From the NCBI GenBank assembly GCA_030584085.1, contig CP129490.1:2947511-3011510 (forward strand): a stretch of 64,000 nt of DNA. The letters run 5' to 3'. The translations under genes were made by a program, and so were the position numbers. Origin of the DNA: Melioribacteraceae bacterium. Lineage in GTDB: Bacteria > Bacteroidota > Ignavibacteria > Ignavibacteriales > Melioribacteraceae. Shown piece after piece: positions 34,561 through 43,847 of this stretch (positions within the stretch are counted from its first letter, which is position 1; the number at the start of each line of letters is the position of its first letter). The notes beneath the pieces were generated by a model. The model did no database searches, was not told where the DNA came from, and was given only the letters and a program-made list of their open reading frames with translations.

Positions 34561-36903
34561 CTACTTAAGAAGAATCATCTTCTTTGTAACAAAATTGTTT
34601 TGAAATTCAACTCTATAAAAGTAAACACCTGATGATAAATTTCTTCCGTTAAATTCAATTGTATGTCTTCCGGCATTTTCAAATTTATCTATTAATAACT
34701 TTACTTCTCTCCCAAGTGCATCATATACACTTAATTTCACATTTCCAGCTTCAGGTAAACTATAAGTTATTCTTGTAGTTGGGTTAAACGGGTTTGGATA
34801 ATTTTGTGAAATTGAAAATTCGTTTGGAACAGTTTCATTTTCATTATCTTCAACAGAAACAACCAATGCAACTGTATCGGCAAGGCTTAATATTCTTGTT
34901 GTATATTCTGCTATAGGAATTGTAATATATTGCAATCCGGCAAAATCGGATTGGAAATACTCTCCGTTAATTAAGTCTGTTAAGTAATAAGTTTTGGATG
35001 AATCTAATTTCATTTCTTCAATGGGTAAATTAAGCGAAGCACCGACATTTCTATCACCCATGTTTATTAATCCGATTACGTTTTCAGATTGATGCCATCT
35101 TCTAAAAGCATATGTGAAATCGTTTGGATTGACATTTACTTCTTCAAAATTGTCACTGTAAAGCGATGGTGAATTAGTCCTAATTTCAGCCAATCTTTGG
35201 TATAGAGGATACAAACCATAAGCATCTTGTTCTTTAATTGTTTGTCCCGGATAAAATAATCTTTCGGTGCCATAAGGATGACCTTCAGCACCAATTTCTT
35301 GTCCGTTATAAACCATTGGAATTCCGTTCAATGCAAAAATTAATGTCGCCGCCATCTTTGTTCTTTCAATACCATGATGAGTTATAAAGTGAAAGATATC
35401 GTTATTGCCAATGAACCGAAGTATTTTTGCATTCGAAGCATAACCGTTTCCGTTATTTGTCAAAGCATTTCTTAAGAGATTTGATCTATTATTTTGATTA
35501 CTGTTATTGAAAATAGTCGGATTAGAATTTTCACTGTAAGATGTTTGAAAAGACCATTGAGAAACCCAATTTTCGTCGGGGAACCAGTCAAATCCTACAT
35601 CAAATCTTTCATCGAAAGTTTCCGGCCAAGTTGCTTTATCCTCAGCGAGCATTAGAATTTCCGGTTTCATACTTTTTAGTGCGAGACGCATTTCTCTTGC
35701 AAACTCCGGAGCTCTTGCATTCACGCCCCAAATTGCATCGTAACGGTAACCATCAATATCATACTTTTTAATCCAATGCCTAGCTGCTTCTATCATCCAT
35801 CTATGCACTTCCGGATTATCATAGTTATGGTTAACTAAATCATTCCAAAAGTAATAAATGAATCCACCTGATCTTGAGTTATAGTGTTGTGAGTATGGAG
35901 CATTATCATTTTCGCTTTGGTAAAAATCGTAGTAGTGGGAGAATTCTCCATTTTTAATTTTATCTTGAGCATAAGGATGATAAATTGAAGAATGATTTTG
36001 AACAATATCGAATAATACACGCATGCCAAGACTTTTAGCTGTTTGAATCAATTCCATCAATTCTTCTTCGGTGCCAAGATCATCACGCATCTCAAAATAA
36101 TTTGTAATGTCATATCCTTGTCCACCATACTCCGTTTTCATTATTGGTTGAATCCATAAAGTGTTGATGCCCATTTCACGTATTTCAGGAAGTTTATTCT
36201 TTATGTTTCGAAAATGATTATATAGAGTAAATATGTATGGAGTTACTTCATAAATTACCGCCGAGTCAATCCACGCGGCATAATCTGTTTTGATGTTGAA
36301 AGGTGTAATTGAATTTGAGTCGACAGTTACAAATGTGCCGAACAAAGCCGAATCATTTTCTGAAGTAGTAACTAGCAATCTGAAATAGTATTCACCTAAC
36401 GCAGCATCGTTGGGAATCATAACACTCGCAGATAAATCATTACCGGTTATCGATACATCGGATGGATTCGATTCATCCGCAAACCAATTATAGGTTAATG
36501 GAAGTTCTTTGGGATTTTCAACAACAGTCGCGTTTATAGTTACTTGATTCCCGGATACTCCAGGAGTCAATCTAACTTCAGGTAGTAAATCATAGCCGAG
36601 TATTAGATTTAATGTATCGGAGTATACAACACTACCTGAACTATCAATTCCTACAAAAATTGTATTTTCTTTCTCAAATAATTTTATATTGACTGAAAAC
36701 TCGTCGTCAATAATTTGAAAAGGAATTTCTTCTTCATTAAAATACAATGTGCCGCTTGATGAAAATTCACCGTTGACTTCACCATTAATAACCTGATCTT
36801 GTCCCCAAACTATTGCATCTTTTTTATGAAGCGAAATACCTTGTGAATAAGTTGAGCTGAATATAACCAACAGAATAAAAATGTTAAATAAAAACTTCAT
36901 CAT
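34561..36903 (-). CDS. GH13 alpha-amylase-family enzyme with T9SS sorting domain
   Basis: Exported starch- or glycan-active enzyme of 780 residues. Signal peptide (about 1-20), Ig-like N-terminal domains (to about 195), GH13 barrel with DIVQNHSS, nucleophile Asp389 (GYRYDAIW), acid Glu421 (MLAEDKA) and Asp502 (FIGNND), then a C-terminal type A sorting domain (NYPNPFNPTT to the KKMILLK end). The last part directs export by type IX secretion. Start: ATGs at 36903 and 36900 follow AAGGA; an upstream ATG at 36939 overlaps the neighbouring gene and adds 12 non-signal residues, so it was rejected. It is the only sorting-domain protein in the window. Confidence 0.9.
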   Translation of the reverse strand: MMKFLFNIFILLVIFSSTYSQGISLHKKDAIVWGQDQVINGEVNGEFSSSGTLYFNEEEIPFQIIDDEFSVNIKLFEKENTIFVGIDSSGSVVYSDTLNLILGYDLLPEVRLTPGVSGNQVTINATVVENPKELPLTYNWFADESNPSDVSITGNDLSASVMIPNDAALGEYYFRLLVTTSENDSALFGTFVTVDSNSITPFNIKTDYAAWIDSAVIYEVTPYIFTLYNHFRNIKNKLPEIREMGINTLWIQPIMKTEYGGQGYDITNYFEMRDDLGTEEELMELIQTAKSLGMRVLFDIVQNHSSIYHPYAQDKIKNGEFSHYYDFYQSENDNAPYSQHYNSRSGGFIYYFWNDLVNHNYDNPEVHRWMIEAARHWIKKYDIDGYRYDAIWGVNARAPEFAREMRLALKSMKPEILMLAEDKATWPETFDERFDVGFDWFPDENWVSQWSFQTSYSENSNPTIFNNSNQNNRSNLLRNALTNNGNGYASNAKILRFIGNNDIFHFITHHGIERTKMAATLIFALNGIPMVYNGQEIGAEGHPYGTERLFYPGQTIKEQDAYGLYPLYQRLAEIRTNSPSLYSDNFEEVNVNPNDFTYAFRRWHQSENVIGLINMGDRNVGASLNLPIEEMKLDSSKTYYLTDLINGEYFQSDFAGLQYITIPIAEYTTRILSLADTVALVVSVEDNENETVPNEFSISQNYPNPFNPTTRITYSLPEAGNVKLSVYDALGREVKLLIDKFENAGRHTIEFNGRNLSSGVYFYRVEFQNNFVTKKMILLK

Positions 36904-36914
36904 ACTTCCTTTCT

Positions 36915-38564
36915 TTATGATTTCGGTAATCTTCCCCATTTATCAAGGAGTTCTTTTAATCTATAAAATGATCGTTTCGGTGATGCGTCTTCGCGAACTA
37001 ATCCACCGTTTCTAATAAACGGTCTGAAGTCGGAGAAGTCATACCAATTTATTGCTTGAACATTTTTGCGTGCATAATAAAGTGTATATACTTCTTCCAG
37101 CCAATCAGCTTGAAGTTCTTCATCCCATCTTCGGTGCCATTGATAAGGTGCGTCTTCGATATCCATTTCATCCATCTTTATTGCTTGTTCATAATAACCA
37201 GCTGATGCGCCGATCTCAGTGATATAAATCGGTTTGTTGAATTTATCTAACCTTTCAAGTAAACGAACTATGTCGGACAAATCGCGTTGTGGGAAATAAA
37301 TTTGAATACCGAGTATGTCGAAATCGACACCGTCGTTAATTAAATCTTCCATAAATTTTCTTGGTGAACGTAACGGCCTATCTGCTGCTTCACTAGACCT
37401 TGCGTATCTCCCTCGTGCGGCATATTCGGCCCATGGACAGCAGTTATTGATTAATCGTTTGACATTTGGATTTACTTCCTTAACGGTATCACAAGCCAGT
37501 TTTGTTATCTCTGAAATTTGAGCCGGAGTGTGATGATGAATGTTAGCCCAATCATGATATTCGTTCACAACTTCCCAACTGGCAAGCTTATTACCGTAAT
37601 GTCCAACTACGGTTTCAGTATGACTTTTAACATAATCTTTTAAATGAGAGAAGTTTTTATTCTTAAGCCAATCTGGTGTTACGACAGGATGGAACCAAAA
37701 AAGCGGTCGTCCTTCAATTGTTATATTATGATCTTCAAGCCATCCAACAATGTCATCTTTAATTCCAAATTTATGATCGCCTTCTTTAGGTTCGAAGAGC
37801 GGATACCATGTATCCCATATATAGTGTGTCACAGTTGCAAAATTGAACAATTCAACAAATCTCTTTGTCATGTCTTCTGACTTAGCCCAAATGTATTGGC
37901 GCGACTCACAACCGAAATAAACTTTATCTGTTCGCTTTTGAATCTCAATTTGTTGACGGGCGTGCTCAAGTTCAATTTTTTCTCCAGCCCAAAGGATATA
38001 ATTCAATGCGCGGTTAGCAACTTCACCACTCTTCGGTCCATTATTTATTTTTTGTTTTGCATCGTTGCAAAGGTCTTCTCCTAAGTTAACTAAATGTTCA
38101 ACTTCGCTTGAGAATTTAGTACCCATTAACTCATAACGTTTTTTTACTTCTCTATTTCTAACGACACGCGAAAGAGCGAATTCATAATTTAGATTTGACT
38201 CGGATGGAAAATCATCAATACTGTATAGCTTACCGCCGTTAGTTGCATCTAGAACAACGTTTCCGAATCCTTCCACGAACCAAAGAGCATTAATTGAAAA
38301 TCGTTTTCCTTTCAACGAGTCTAGTTCATCAATAACAACCGACCCTTGATTGAAACGAACAGTTGATTTAAACGGATCAACATTTTCATCGGCTAGATAT
38401 ACCCAAGTTGTTTCACCCATCCATTCGTGCGGATATGATTTAATCGAAAGTTCTCTGTTGGTTTGTGCAAATATGTTTGATGATCTATCGATCAACGGAA
38501 GAGTTGTAAATGCAGCCGAAGCCATCAACCCTTTTTTAACAAAATTTCTTCTCGATTCGCGCAT
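36915..38564 (-). CDS. GH10-like glycoside hydrolase, Tat-exported (paralog 1)
   Basis: TIM-barrel enzyme distantly related to GH10 xylanases, 549 residues. N-terminus has SRRNFVKKG and a hydrophobic stretch, a twin-arginine signal. After an N-terminal beta domain (about 45-130) come FGCESRQ (218-224), RPLFWFH and TPDWL, acid/base Glu335 (WEVVNE), the paired cysteines NNCCPW, and nucleophile Glu450 (ITEIG). Spacing of the two Glu (115) fits GH10. AAAGGA lies 6 nt before the ATG. It is the last of five tandem paralogs, the most diverged (it lacks the VFKPxxVQ(N/S)G entry motif). Confidence 0.82.
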   Translation of the reverse strand: MRESRRNFVKKGLMASAAFTTLPLIDRSSNIFAQTNRELSIKSYPHEWMGETTWVYLADENVDPFKSTVRFNQGSVVIDELDSLKGKRFSINALWFVEGFGNVVLDATNGGKLYSIDDFPSESNLNYEFALSRVVRNREVKKRYELMGTKFSSEVEHLVNLGEDLCNDAKQKINNGPKSGEVANRALNYILWAGEKIELEHARQQIEIQKRTDKVYFGCESRQYIWAKSEDMTKRFVELFNFATVTHYIWDTWYPLFEPKEGDHKFGIKDDIVGWLEDHNITIEGRPLFWFHPVVTPDWLKNKNFSHLKDYVKSHTETVVGHYGNKLASWEVVNEYHDWANIHHHTPAQISEITKLACDTVKEVNPNVKRLINNCCPWAEYAARGRYARSSEAADRPLRSPRKFMEDLINDGVDFDILGIQIYFPQRDLSDIVRLLERLDKFNKPIYITEIGASAGYYEQAIKMDEMDIEDAPYQWHRRWDEELQADWLEEVYTLYYARKNVQAINWYDFSDFRPFIRNGGLVREDASPKRSFYRLKELLDKWGRLPKS

Positions 38565-38575
38565 TTATTTTCCTT

Positions 38576-40126
38576 TCATTTAAGAGATTTGAATTGTTTT
38601 TGCAGTTTTATCAACCGGTCAACTGCTGCTTTCTTTTCACCTTTTGGTGAACGAAGGATGCCGCCACTTTTCAAGAATCCGTACGGATCAACAAAATCAT
38701 ACCAGTTAGCTGCTTCAATAAATTTTTGTCCATATGCATAAGTGAAAGTATATTCTAGCCAATCACCTTGTAATTCCTCATCCCAATGACGATGCCATTC
38801 GTAAGGATATTGTGAAAAGCTTCCTTCTTCCTTATCAATAAACTCCTGTTTAATTCCGATAGAAGGAGAGCCGACTTCTGCGAGATGAACTATTTTATTA
38901 AATTCTTTATAGCGTTCAATCTGCAAAATTTGATCAGCTGCAGAACGATGAGTAAAATAAACTTGAACACCTACAACATCGAAATCGACACTGGCTTCGA
39001 TAAGCTGTTTAGTAAATTGATGCGGTGTTCGTTGCGGATATTTTGCTTCTATATCATGCCACTTACCTTTTTGAACATAATCACCAAATGGACAGCAGTT
39101 ATTTAACAATAATTGAATGTTTGGATTTGTTTTTCGTGCTGTATCAAAAGCAATTTTAGTAAGTTCTATTGTTTGTTCATGATTAAGCTGCAGTTCGTTT
39201 GCCCAATCATGCATTTCATTTACAACTTCCCATACTTTTATCTTATTACCGTAATGAGAAACTACAGTGTGAACATGGTCTTCAACATACTGTAATAAAT
39301 CCTTGTATGATTTTTTCTTTAGCCAATCAGGTGTAACCCAGGTGTGAACCCAGAAAAGCGGTCTGCCTTCAACAGTTATTCCTTTATCTAAAAGTTTATC
39401 GAGCAGTTCATCACGTTCTCTAAATTGTTTCTTTCCTTCTTGAGGTTCGAAATCAACCACATCACCTTTTAAGTAATGTGTTATGGTTGCGTAATTAAAG
39501 AGTTCGGTGAATCTATCTAAGAAAAGATTCTTATCCATTTGAAAATATCCGCGTGTATCACAGCCGAAGTAGAAATCTTTTCTATAACCAATATTTGCTA
39601 CATCAAATTTTGCTTTTTCTAATTCGAGTAAATCACTTACCCATAAAGCATGTTTTAGTGCTCTTTGTGATTTTACAGCAGTTATATTCCCGTTTGACTC
39701 TTTTGTTTTCTCTGCATCACTTAAATATTCTTGCGAAAGTTCGTGAAGTGTTTTCACTTCTCTCGATGGAATGAATCCTTCACTCAAAAATTTTTGCAGT
39801 CTTTTTTCGTTTCTTTTAACTCTAGTATTAGCTAACTCATAATTCAGATTCAACTCTTTTGATCTAGATTTTTCCAAAGAATAAAACTCACCACCGTTAT
39901 CAGCATTGATAAATAAATATCCATATCCTTCCACATTCCAGCGTAAGTTTATTCCAAACTTTTCAACTCCGGCTGAATCGGTTATTACAATTCCCTCTTT
40001 ATCTAATTTTATATCTGATTTGAAAACATCACCATATTGATCAGTAGCAAATACAAATTCCTCGATGTGCGGACCACGTCCGTTTTGTACAAAGTGTGGT
40101 TTGAATGTTAGCTTTGATTGTGGCAT
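38576..40126 (-). CDS. GH10-like glycoside hydrolase without signal peptide (paralog 2)
   Basis: Same architecture as its neighbours but 516 residues and starting directly at the mature part (MPQSKLTFKPHFVQNG). Acid/base Glu304 (WEVVNE), NNCCPF cysteines and nucleophile Glu417 (HLAEVG) are intact. A TTG start at 40168 would lie inside the four-hairpin repeat and would not provide a signal peptide, so the ATG at 40126 is preferred although it lacks a good ribosome binding site. The Tat signal present in all four sisters is missing; the repeat inserted just upstream may have replaced it. It may now be cytoplasmic or poorly expressed. Confidence 0.78.
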   Translation of the reverse strand: MPQSKLTFKPHFVQNGRGPHIEEFVFATDQYGDVFKSDIKLDKEGIVITDSAGVEKFGINLRWNVEGYGYLFINADNGGEFYSLEKSRSKELNLNYELANTRVKRNEKRLQKFLSEGFIPSREVKTLHELSQEYLSDAEKTKESNGNITAVKSQRALKHALWVSDLLELEKAKFDVANIGYRKDFYFGCDTRGYFQMDKNLFLDRFTELFNYATITHYLKGDVVDFEPQEGKKQFRERDELLDKLLDKGITVEGRPLFWVHTWVTPDWLKKKSYKDLLQYVEDHVHTVVSHYGNKIKVWEVVNEMHDWANELQLNHEQTIELTKIAFDTARKTNPNIQLLLNNCCPFGDYVQKGKWHDIEAKYPQRTPHQFTKQLIEASVDFDVVGVQVYFTHRSAADQILQIERYKEFNKIVHLAEVGSPSIGIKQEFIDKEEGSFSQYPYEWHRHWDEELQGDWLEYTFTYAYGQKFIEAANWYDFVDPYGFLKSGGILRSPKGEKKAAVDRLIKLQKQFKSLK

Positions 40127-40151
40127 AGTTATTAATCTTTTGTTAGTGAAT

Positions 40152-40289
40152 ATTGCCGTCGGTTTCAATCGACGGATTGAGTAATCATTTTAATGTTTGG
40201 CTTTAGCCGTATTGCAAAAACTCGATGGGGCTAAAGCCCATTAATTCTTTTTTTATTCTACTTTTCCGTTCGCTAAAGCGAACGGTAAT
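40152..40289 (+). repeat. Four-hairpin dispersed repeat, copy A
   Basis: A 138-bp element bounded by ATTGCC and GGTAAT with hairpins CCGTCGGTTTCAATCGACGG, GGCTTTAGCC, GGGGCTAAAGCCC and CCGTTCGCTAAAGCGAACGG. It begins 4 nt past the stop of paralog 3 and ends 25 nt before the start of paralog 2. Same orientation as copies B and D. Confidence 0.85.
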
Positions 40290-40293
40290 TTTT

Positions 40294-41997
40294 CTATAAA
40301 CTCTTCCAATACTTTTGCATATTTTTCAATCTATCATAAATTGGTCTAGCAGGGCCTTCGGGGGATTTTAAAAATCCACCGTTATCTATAAATGAATACG
40401 GATCAACAAAATCATACCAATTAATTGCTTCCACCCAATCTTTTGCATAAAAAATTGTATAAATCTGCTCCATCCAATCTGCTTGAAGTTCATCATCCCA
40501 ATGGCGATGCCAAGGATAAGGAAGCTCCGGTATTCCAACTTCACCGGACATGATTGATTCTTTTGTCGGTCCTGCAGTTGTACCAATCTCAGTAATCTGC
40601 ACAGGTCTTCCGTACTTTTTCAATCTTTCGGTCATTCTAATGTTATCGGCTAAGTCGCGATTAGTATATTGGAAATACAACTGCTGTCCGGTTATATCAA
40701 AATCAACTCCGGCTTCGTGACACATTTTTATAAATCTGTGCGGAGTAATTATATCATATCGTTCAGGAACAGTGCTCCAATCCATCAGCTGAACATAATC
40801 AGCTTGGATACAACAGTTGTTTATTAATCGATGAACTTTGGGATTTGTATCCTTTGCTACATCCGCGATAAGTTTTGCAATTTCTACCATTTGATCGGGA
40901 GTTAATTTTAATGGGTTGCCCGGATCATGTGCTTCGTTTATAATTTCCCAAGCGTACATTTCATCACCGTAATGACTTACAACTTCACGAGTGTGTCTTT
41001 CTAAATATTTTAATAGTTCTGGATAGCTTTTCTTCATTATCCAATCGGGCATACAACAATCCGCGGACCAAAATATTGGTCTTCCTTCAACAGTAACTCC
41101 TCGTTTTCTTAATTCTCGAAACTGTTCGTCTCTATCAAGATAAGTGTATTTACCTTCTTCTTTTTCGAATCGTGGTAAGTAGTGTGTTATTGTTGCATAG
41201 TTAAAAATATCACTGAACATATCGAGGAAGTAATCTTTATCCATATGCGGATAACCTTTTGTATCACATCCGATGAAAAAGTCGGAGCGATGTCCGCGAA
41301 GTACAATATCTTTTCTTGCTTTATCGAGTTCGAGCATTTCGCCTCCCCACATCGAATAGTAGAGAGATTTCTGTGATAGCTGTGCTCGTTTCCACTCATC
41401 GGCACTTACTCTTTGTGCATCATGAAAATATTCTTCGCTTAAATCGAGATATGCTTTTACGTCCTTTTCGGGGAAGTAACCTTCTTTCATAAATTGGTTG
41501 TAACGTTCACGGTTTTTAACCAGACGAGATTTTGCCAATTCGAAATTTAAATTATACTGCTTCTCGTTACCGATTGAAGGAAGTTCGTAAAACTCACCGC
41601 CGTTGTCTGCTGTCATATAAATGAAACCGAATCCCTCAACATTCCATCTTACATTGATTCCTATTTTATCTCGCCCTTCGGAGTTTGAAATTTTTACTCC
41701 GTCGGGATATGCAAAAATATTAGAATAGAAAGCATCCCAATTTTCATCACTTGCAAAAGCCCATTGAGGAAATGCCCAGTCTTTTTCACCTAAGGAGTCT
41801 AGCGAATTTACCATTCCATAATGCGGACCGCTTCCATTCTGCACTACGTATGGTTTGAAAACAAGTGTTCCCTGTTCGGTTGATTTTGGAACACGAGGTT
41901 TTGTTAAGATAGTCGGTGCACTAAATAATGAATTTGCTGCGACCAGCCCTCCGACTCCGGCTAACGTAGAATTTCTTATAAAATCTCTTCGCCTCAT
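40294..41997 (-). CDS. GH10-like glycoside hydrolase, Tat-exported (paralog 3)
   Basis: Longest paralog, 567 residues. Tat signal RRRDFIRNS followed by a hydrophobic stretch and SAP. Entry motif VFKPYVVQNG, N-terminal beta domain with NVEGFGFIYMTADNGGEF, GCDTKGY (about 243-249), acid/base Glu355 (WEIINE), LINNCC and nucleophile Glu470 (ITEIG). An extra DCC at about 313-315 is shared with paralog 5. AAGGA lies 5 nt before the ATG, 2 nt after the stop of paralog 4. About 20 extra residues in the N-terminal domain set it apart. Confidence 0.83.
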   Translation of the reverse strand: MRRRDFIRNSTLAGVGGLVAANSLFSAPTILTKPRVPKSTEQGTLVFKPYVVQNGSGPHYGMVNSLDSLGEKDWAFPQWAFASDENWDAFYSNIFAYPDGVKISNSEGRDKIGINVRWNVEGFGFIYMTADNGGEFYELPSIGNEKQYNLNFELAKSRLVKNRERYNQFMKEGYFPEKDVKAYLDLSEEYFHDAQRVSADEWKRAQLSQKSLYYSMWGGEMLELDKARKDIVLRGHRSDFFIGCDTKGYPHMDKDYFLDMFSDIFNYATITHYLPRFEKEEGKYTYLDRDEQFRELRKRGVTVEGRPIFWSADCCMPDWIMKKSYPELLKYLERHTREVVSHYGDEMYAWEIINEAHDPGNPLKLTPDQMVEIAKLIADVAKDTNPKVHRLINNCCIQADYVQLMDWSTVPERYDIITPHRFIKMCHEAGVDFDITGQQLYFQYTNRDLADNIRMTERLKKYGRPVQITEIGTTAGPTKESIMSGEVGIPELPYPWHRHWDDELQADWMEQIYTIFYAKDWVEAINWYDFVDPYSFIDNGGFLKSPEGPARPIYDRLKNMQKYWKSL

Positions 41998-41999
41998 TT

Positions 42000-43661
42000 T
42001 TATCCTTGTTTAGTTCCGAGTGATTTCCATCTTTTTTGCAACTCAATAATTCTGTTATATGATTCTTTCTTTTCTCCATTCGGTGATTCAAGTAAACCAC
42101 CTTCTTTTATCCATGAATAAGGATCAACAAAATCATACCAGTTAACTGCTTCAATCCAAGGTTTGCTGTAAGCTAAAGTATATAATCCTTCAAGCCATTC
42201 AGCTTGTAAATTTTGATCCCAGTGACGATGCCAGATGTATGGTTCATTCGATAATCCAAGTCTTCCATCATTTATTGAAGCTTTTGTTGGACCTGATGAA
42301 GCTCCGACTTCGGTTAATTGAACAGGTCTTCCGAATTGCTCATGTCTTTCAATTAAAATAATTGTGTCTTGAAGATCACGATACGGGAAATACATTTGTT
42401 GACCGGTTATAGTAAAATCAACTCCGGCATCTACTAAATCTTGCATAAATTTAACCGGTGTACGCTGTGGATATTTTGCATCTAGTTCACCCCATTTTTT
42501 AAGTTGAACATATTCCGCAAACGGACAGCAGTTGTTGATTAATCTATGAACATTTGGTGCTGTATCTTTAGCAACATCACAAGCGAGTTTTGTTACTTCA
42601 ACAATTTGATCAGGAGTTAATTGTAATTCATTTGCCCAATCGTGAGCTTCGTTCACAACTTCCCACGCGTACATACCATCACCATAATGTCCTACTACTT
42701 CTTTGGTATGAGATTCAACATATTTTAACAGTTGATCATATGATTTATTTCTTAACCAATCTGGTGTTACTGTGTTATAAAACCAGAAAAGGGGTCTTCC
42801 CTCAACTGTTATATCTTTCTTTCTTAATTCTTTATGAAGTGCCGTTCTTAAATTGAATTGCTTTTTACCTTCGTGTGTTTCGAAGTTCTGATATTTTTCA
42901 CTGATTAAATAATGTGTAATAGTTGCATAGTTGAAAGCTTCCGTAAATAATTCCATGAAAACATCGGGATCCATTTGCAAGTAACCGCGTGCATCACATC
43001 CAACAAAGAAATCGGGGCGATAACCGGTTTTAAGAATTGCAGAGTTTGCTTTTTCTAATTCAAGTTTTTCTCCGGCTACCATTGCATAGTAAAGGGAGTT
43101 TTGTGCTAGCTGCGAAAACTTATATTCGTTGCCAATTGATTTTTTTGAATCCTCTAAAAGCTCTTCTGATAAATCAAGCAGTGATGCAACTTCTCTTGAG
43201 GGTTCAAAATTTCCTTTTCGTTTTCTGTTTCTATAAACTCTGCTCTTTGCCAATTCGTAGTTGAGATTGAGTTCTTTGGTTTTTCCTTTTTCGGGAAGTG
43301 TATAAAACTCTCCTCCGTTATCAGCGGTAATAAATATGTATCCAAAATTTTCTACGTGCCAGCGTACATCGATACCGAATTTTTCTGTTCCTTCAGTATC
43401 ACTTATTACAACACCTTTGTTATCAGAAGTTATATTTGAATGGAAAGCATCCCAGTTATGATCGGAAGCATAAGCCCAATCGAGTAGATGCGGACCTTTG
43501 CCGCTTTGTACAAACACAGGTTTAAAAACCAGTCTTCCTTTCTCTGTGTTGTAATTGGTGCGTTTTGGTGTAAGGACAGTTGGTGCTCCTAGTATAGTTG
43601 AACCGACAGACAAACCGACACCGGTTAACATTGTATTGCGCAGAAAATCTCGTCTTCTCAT
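42000..43661 (-). CDS. GH10-like glycoside hydrolase, Tat-exported (paralog 4)
   Basis: A 553-residue member with Tat signal RRRDFLRNT. VFKPVFVQSG entry motif, GCDARGY (221-227), RPLFWFY, TPDWL, acid/base Glu338 (WEVVNE), NNCCPF and nucleophile Glu451 (LTEVG). It most resembles paralog 2 in these blocks (AEYVQ/GDYVQ and KYPQRTP), suggesting a recent duplication. AAGGA lies 8 nt before the ATG. Copy B of the repeat lies upstream. Confidence 0.83.
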   Translation of the reverse strand: MRRRDFLRNTMLTGVGLSVGSTILGAPTVLTPKRTNYNTEKGRLVFKPVFVQSGKGPHLLDWAYASDHNWDAFHSNITSDNKGVVISDTEGTEKFGIDVRWHVENFGYIFITADNGGEFYTLPEKGKTKELNLNYELAKSRVYRNRKRKGNFEPSREVASLLDLSEELLEDSKKSIGNEYKFSQLAQNSLYYAMVAGEKLELEKANSAILKTGYRPDFFVGCDARGYLQMDPDVFMELFTEAFNYATITHYLISEKYQNFETHEGKKQFNLRTALHKELRKKDITVEGRPLFWFYNTVTPDWLRNKSYDQLLKYVESHTKEVVGHYGDGMYAWEVVNEAHDWANELQLTPDQIVEVTKLACDVAKDTAPNVHRLINNCCPFAEYVQLKKWGELDAKYPQRTPVKFMQDLVDAGVDFTITGQQMYFPYRDLQDTIILIERHEQFGRPVQLTEVGASSGPTKASINDGRLGLSNEPYIWHRHWDQNLQAEWLEGLYTLAYSKPWIEAVNWYDFVDPYSWIKEGGLLESPNGEKKESYNRIIELQKRWKSLGTKQG

Positions 43662-43692
43662 TTTATTTTTCCTTAATGTGTTGTTTGCAGTT

Positions 43693-43829
43693 ATTGCCGT
43701 CGGTTTTAACCGACGGATGCTAATAATTCAAATCACATTTGGCTTTAGCCACATTCTAATTAAGAACTATGGGGCTGAAGCCCATCTACTTTCTCTTTAC
43801 TTTATCCGTCTGCTAAAGCAGACGGCAAT
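43693..43829 (+). repeat. Four-hairpin dispersed repeat, copy B
   Basis: A 137-bp element bounded by ATTGCC and GGCAAT. Hairpins: CCGTCGGTTTTAACCGACGG, GGCTTTAGCC, GGGGCTGAAGCCC and CCGTCTGCTAAAGCAGACGG. It begins 18 nt past the stop of paralog 5 and lies 31 nt before the start of paralog 4. Confidence 0.85.
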
Positions 43830-43847
43830 TCATCAGAAGAATTAATT

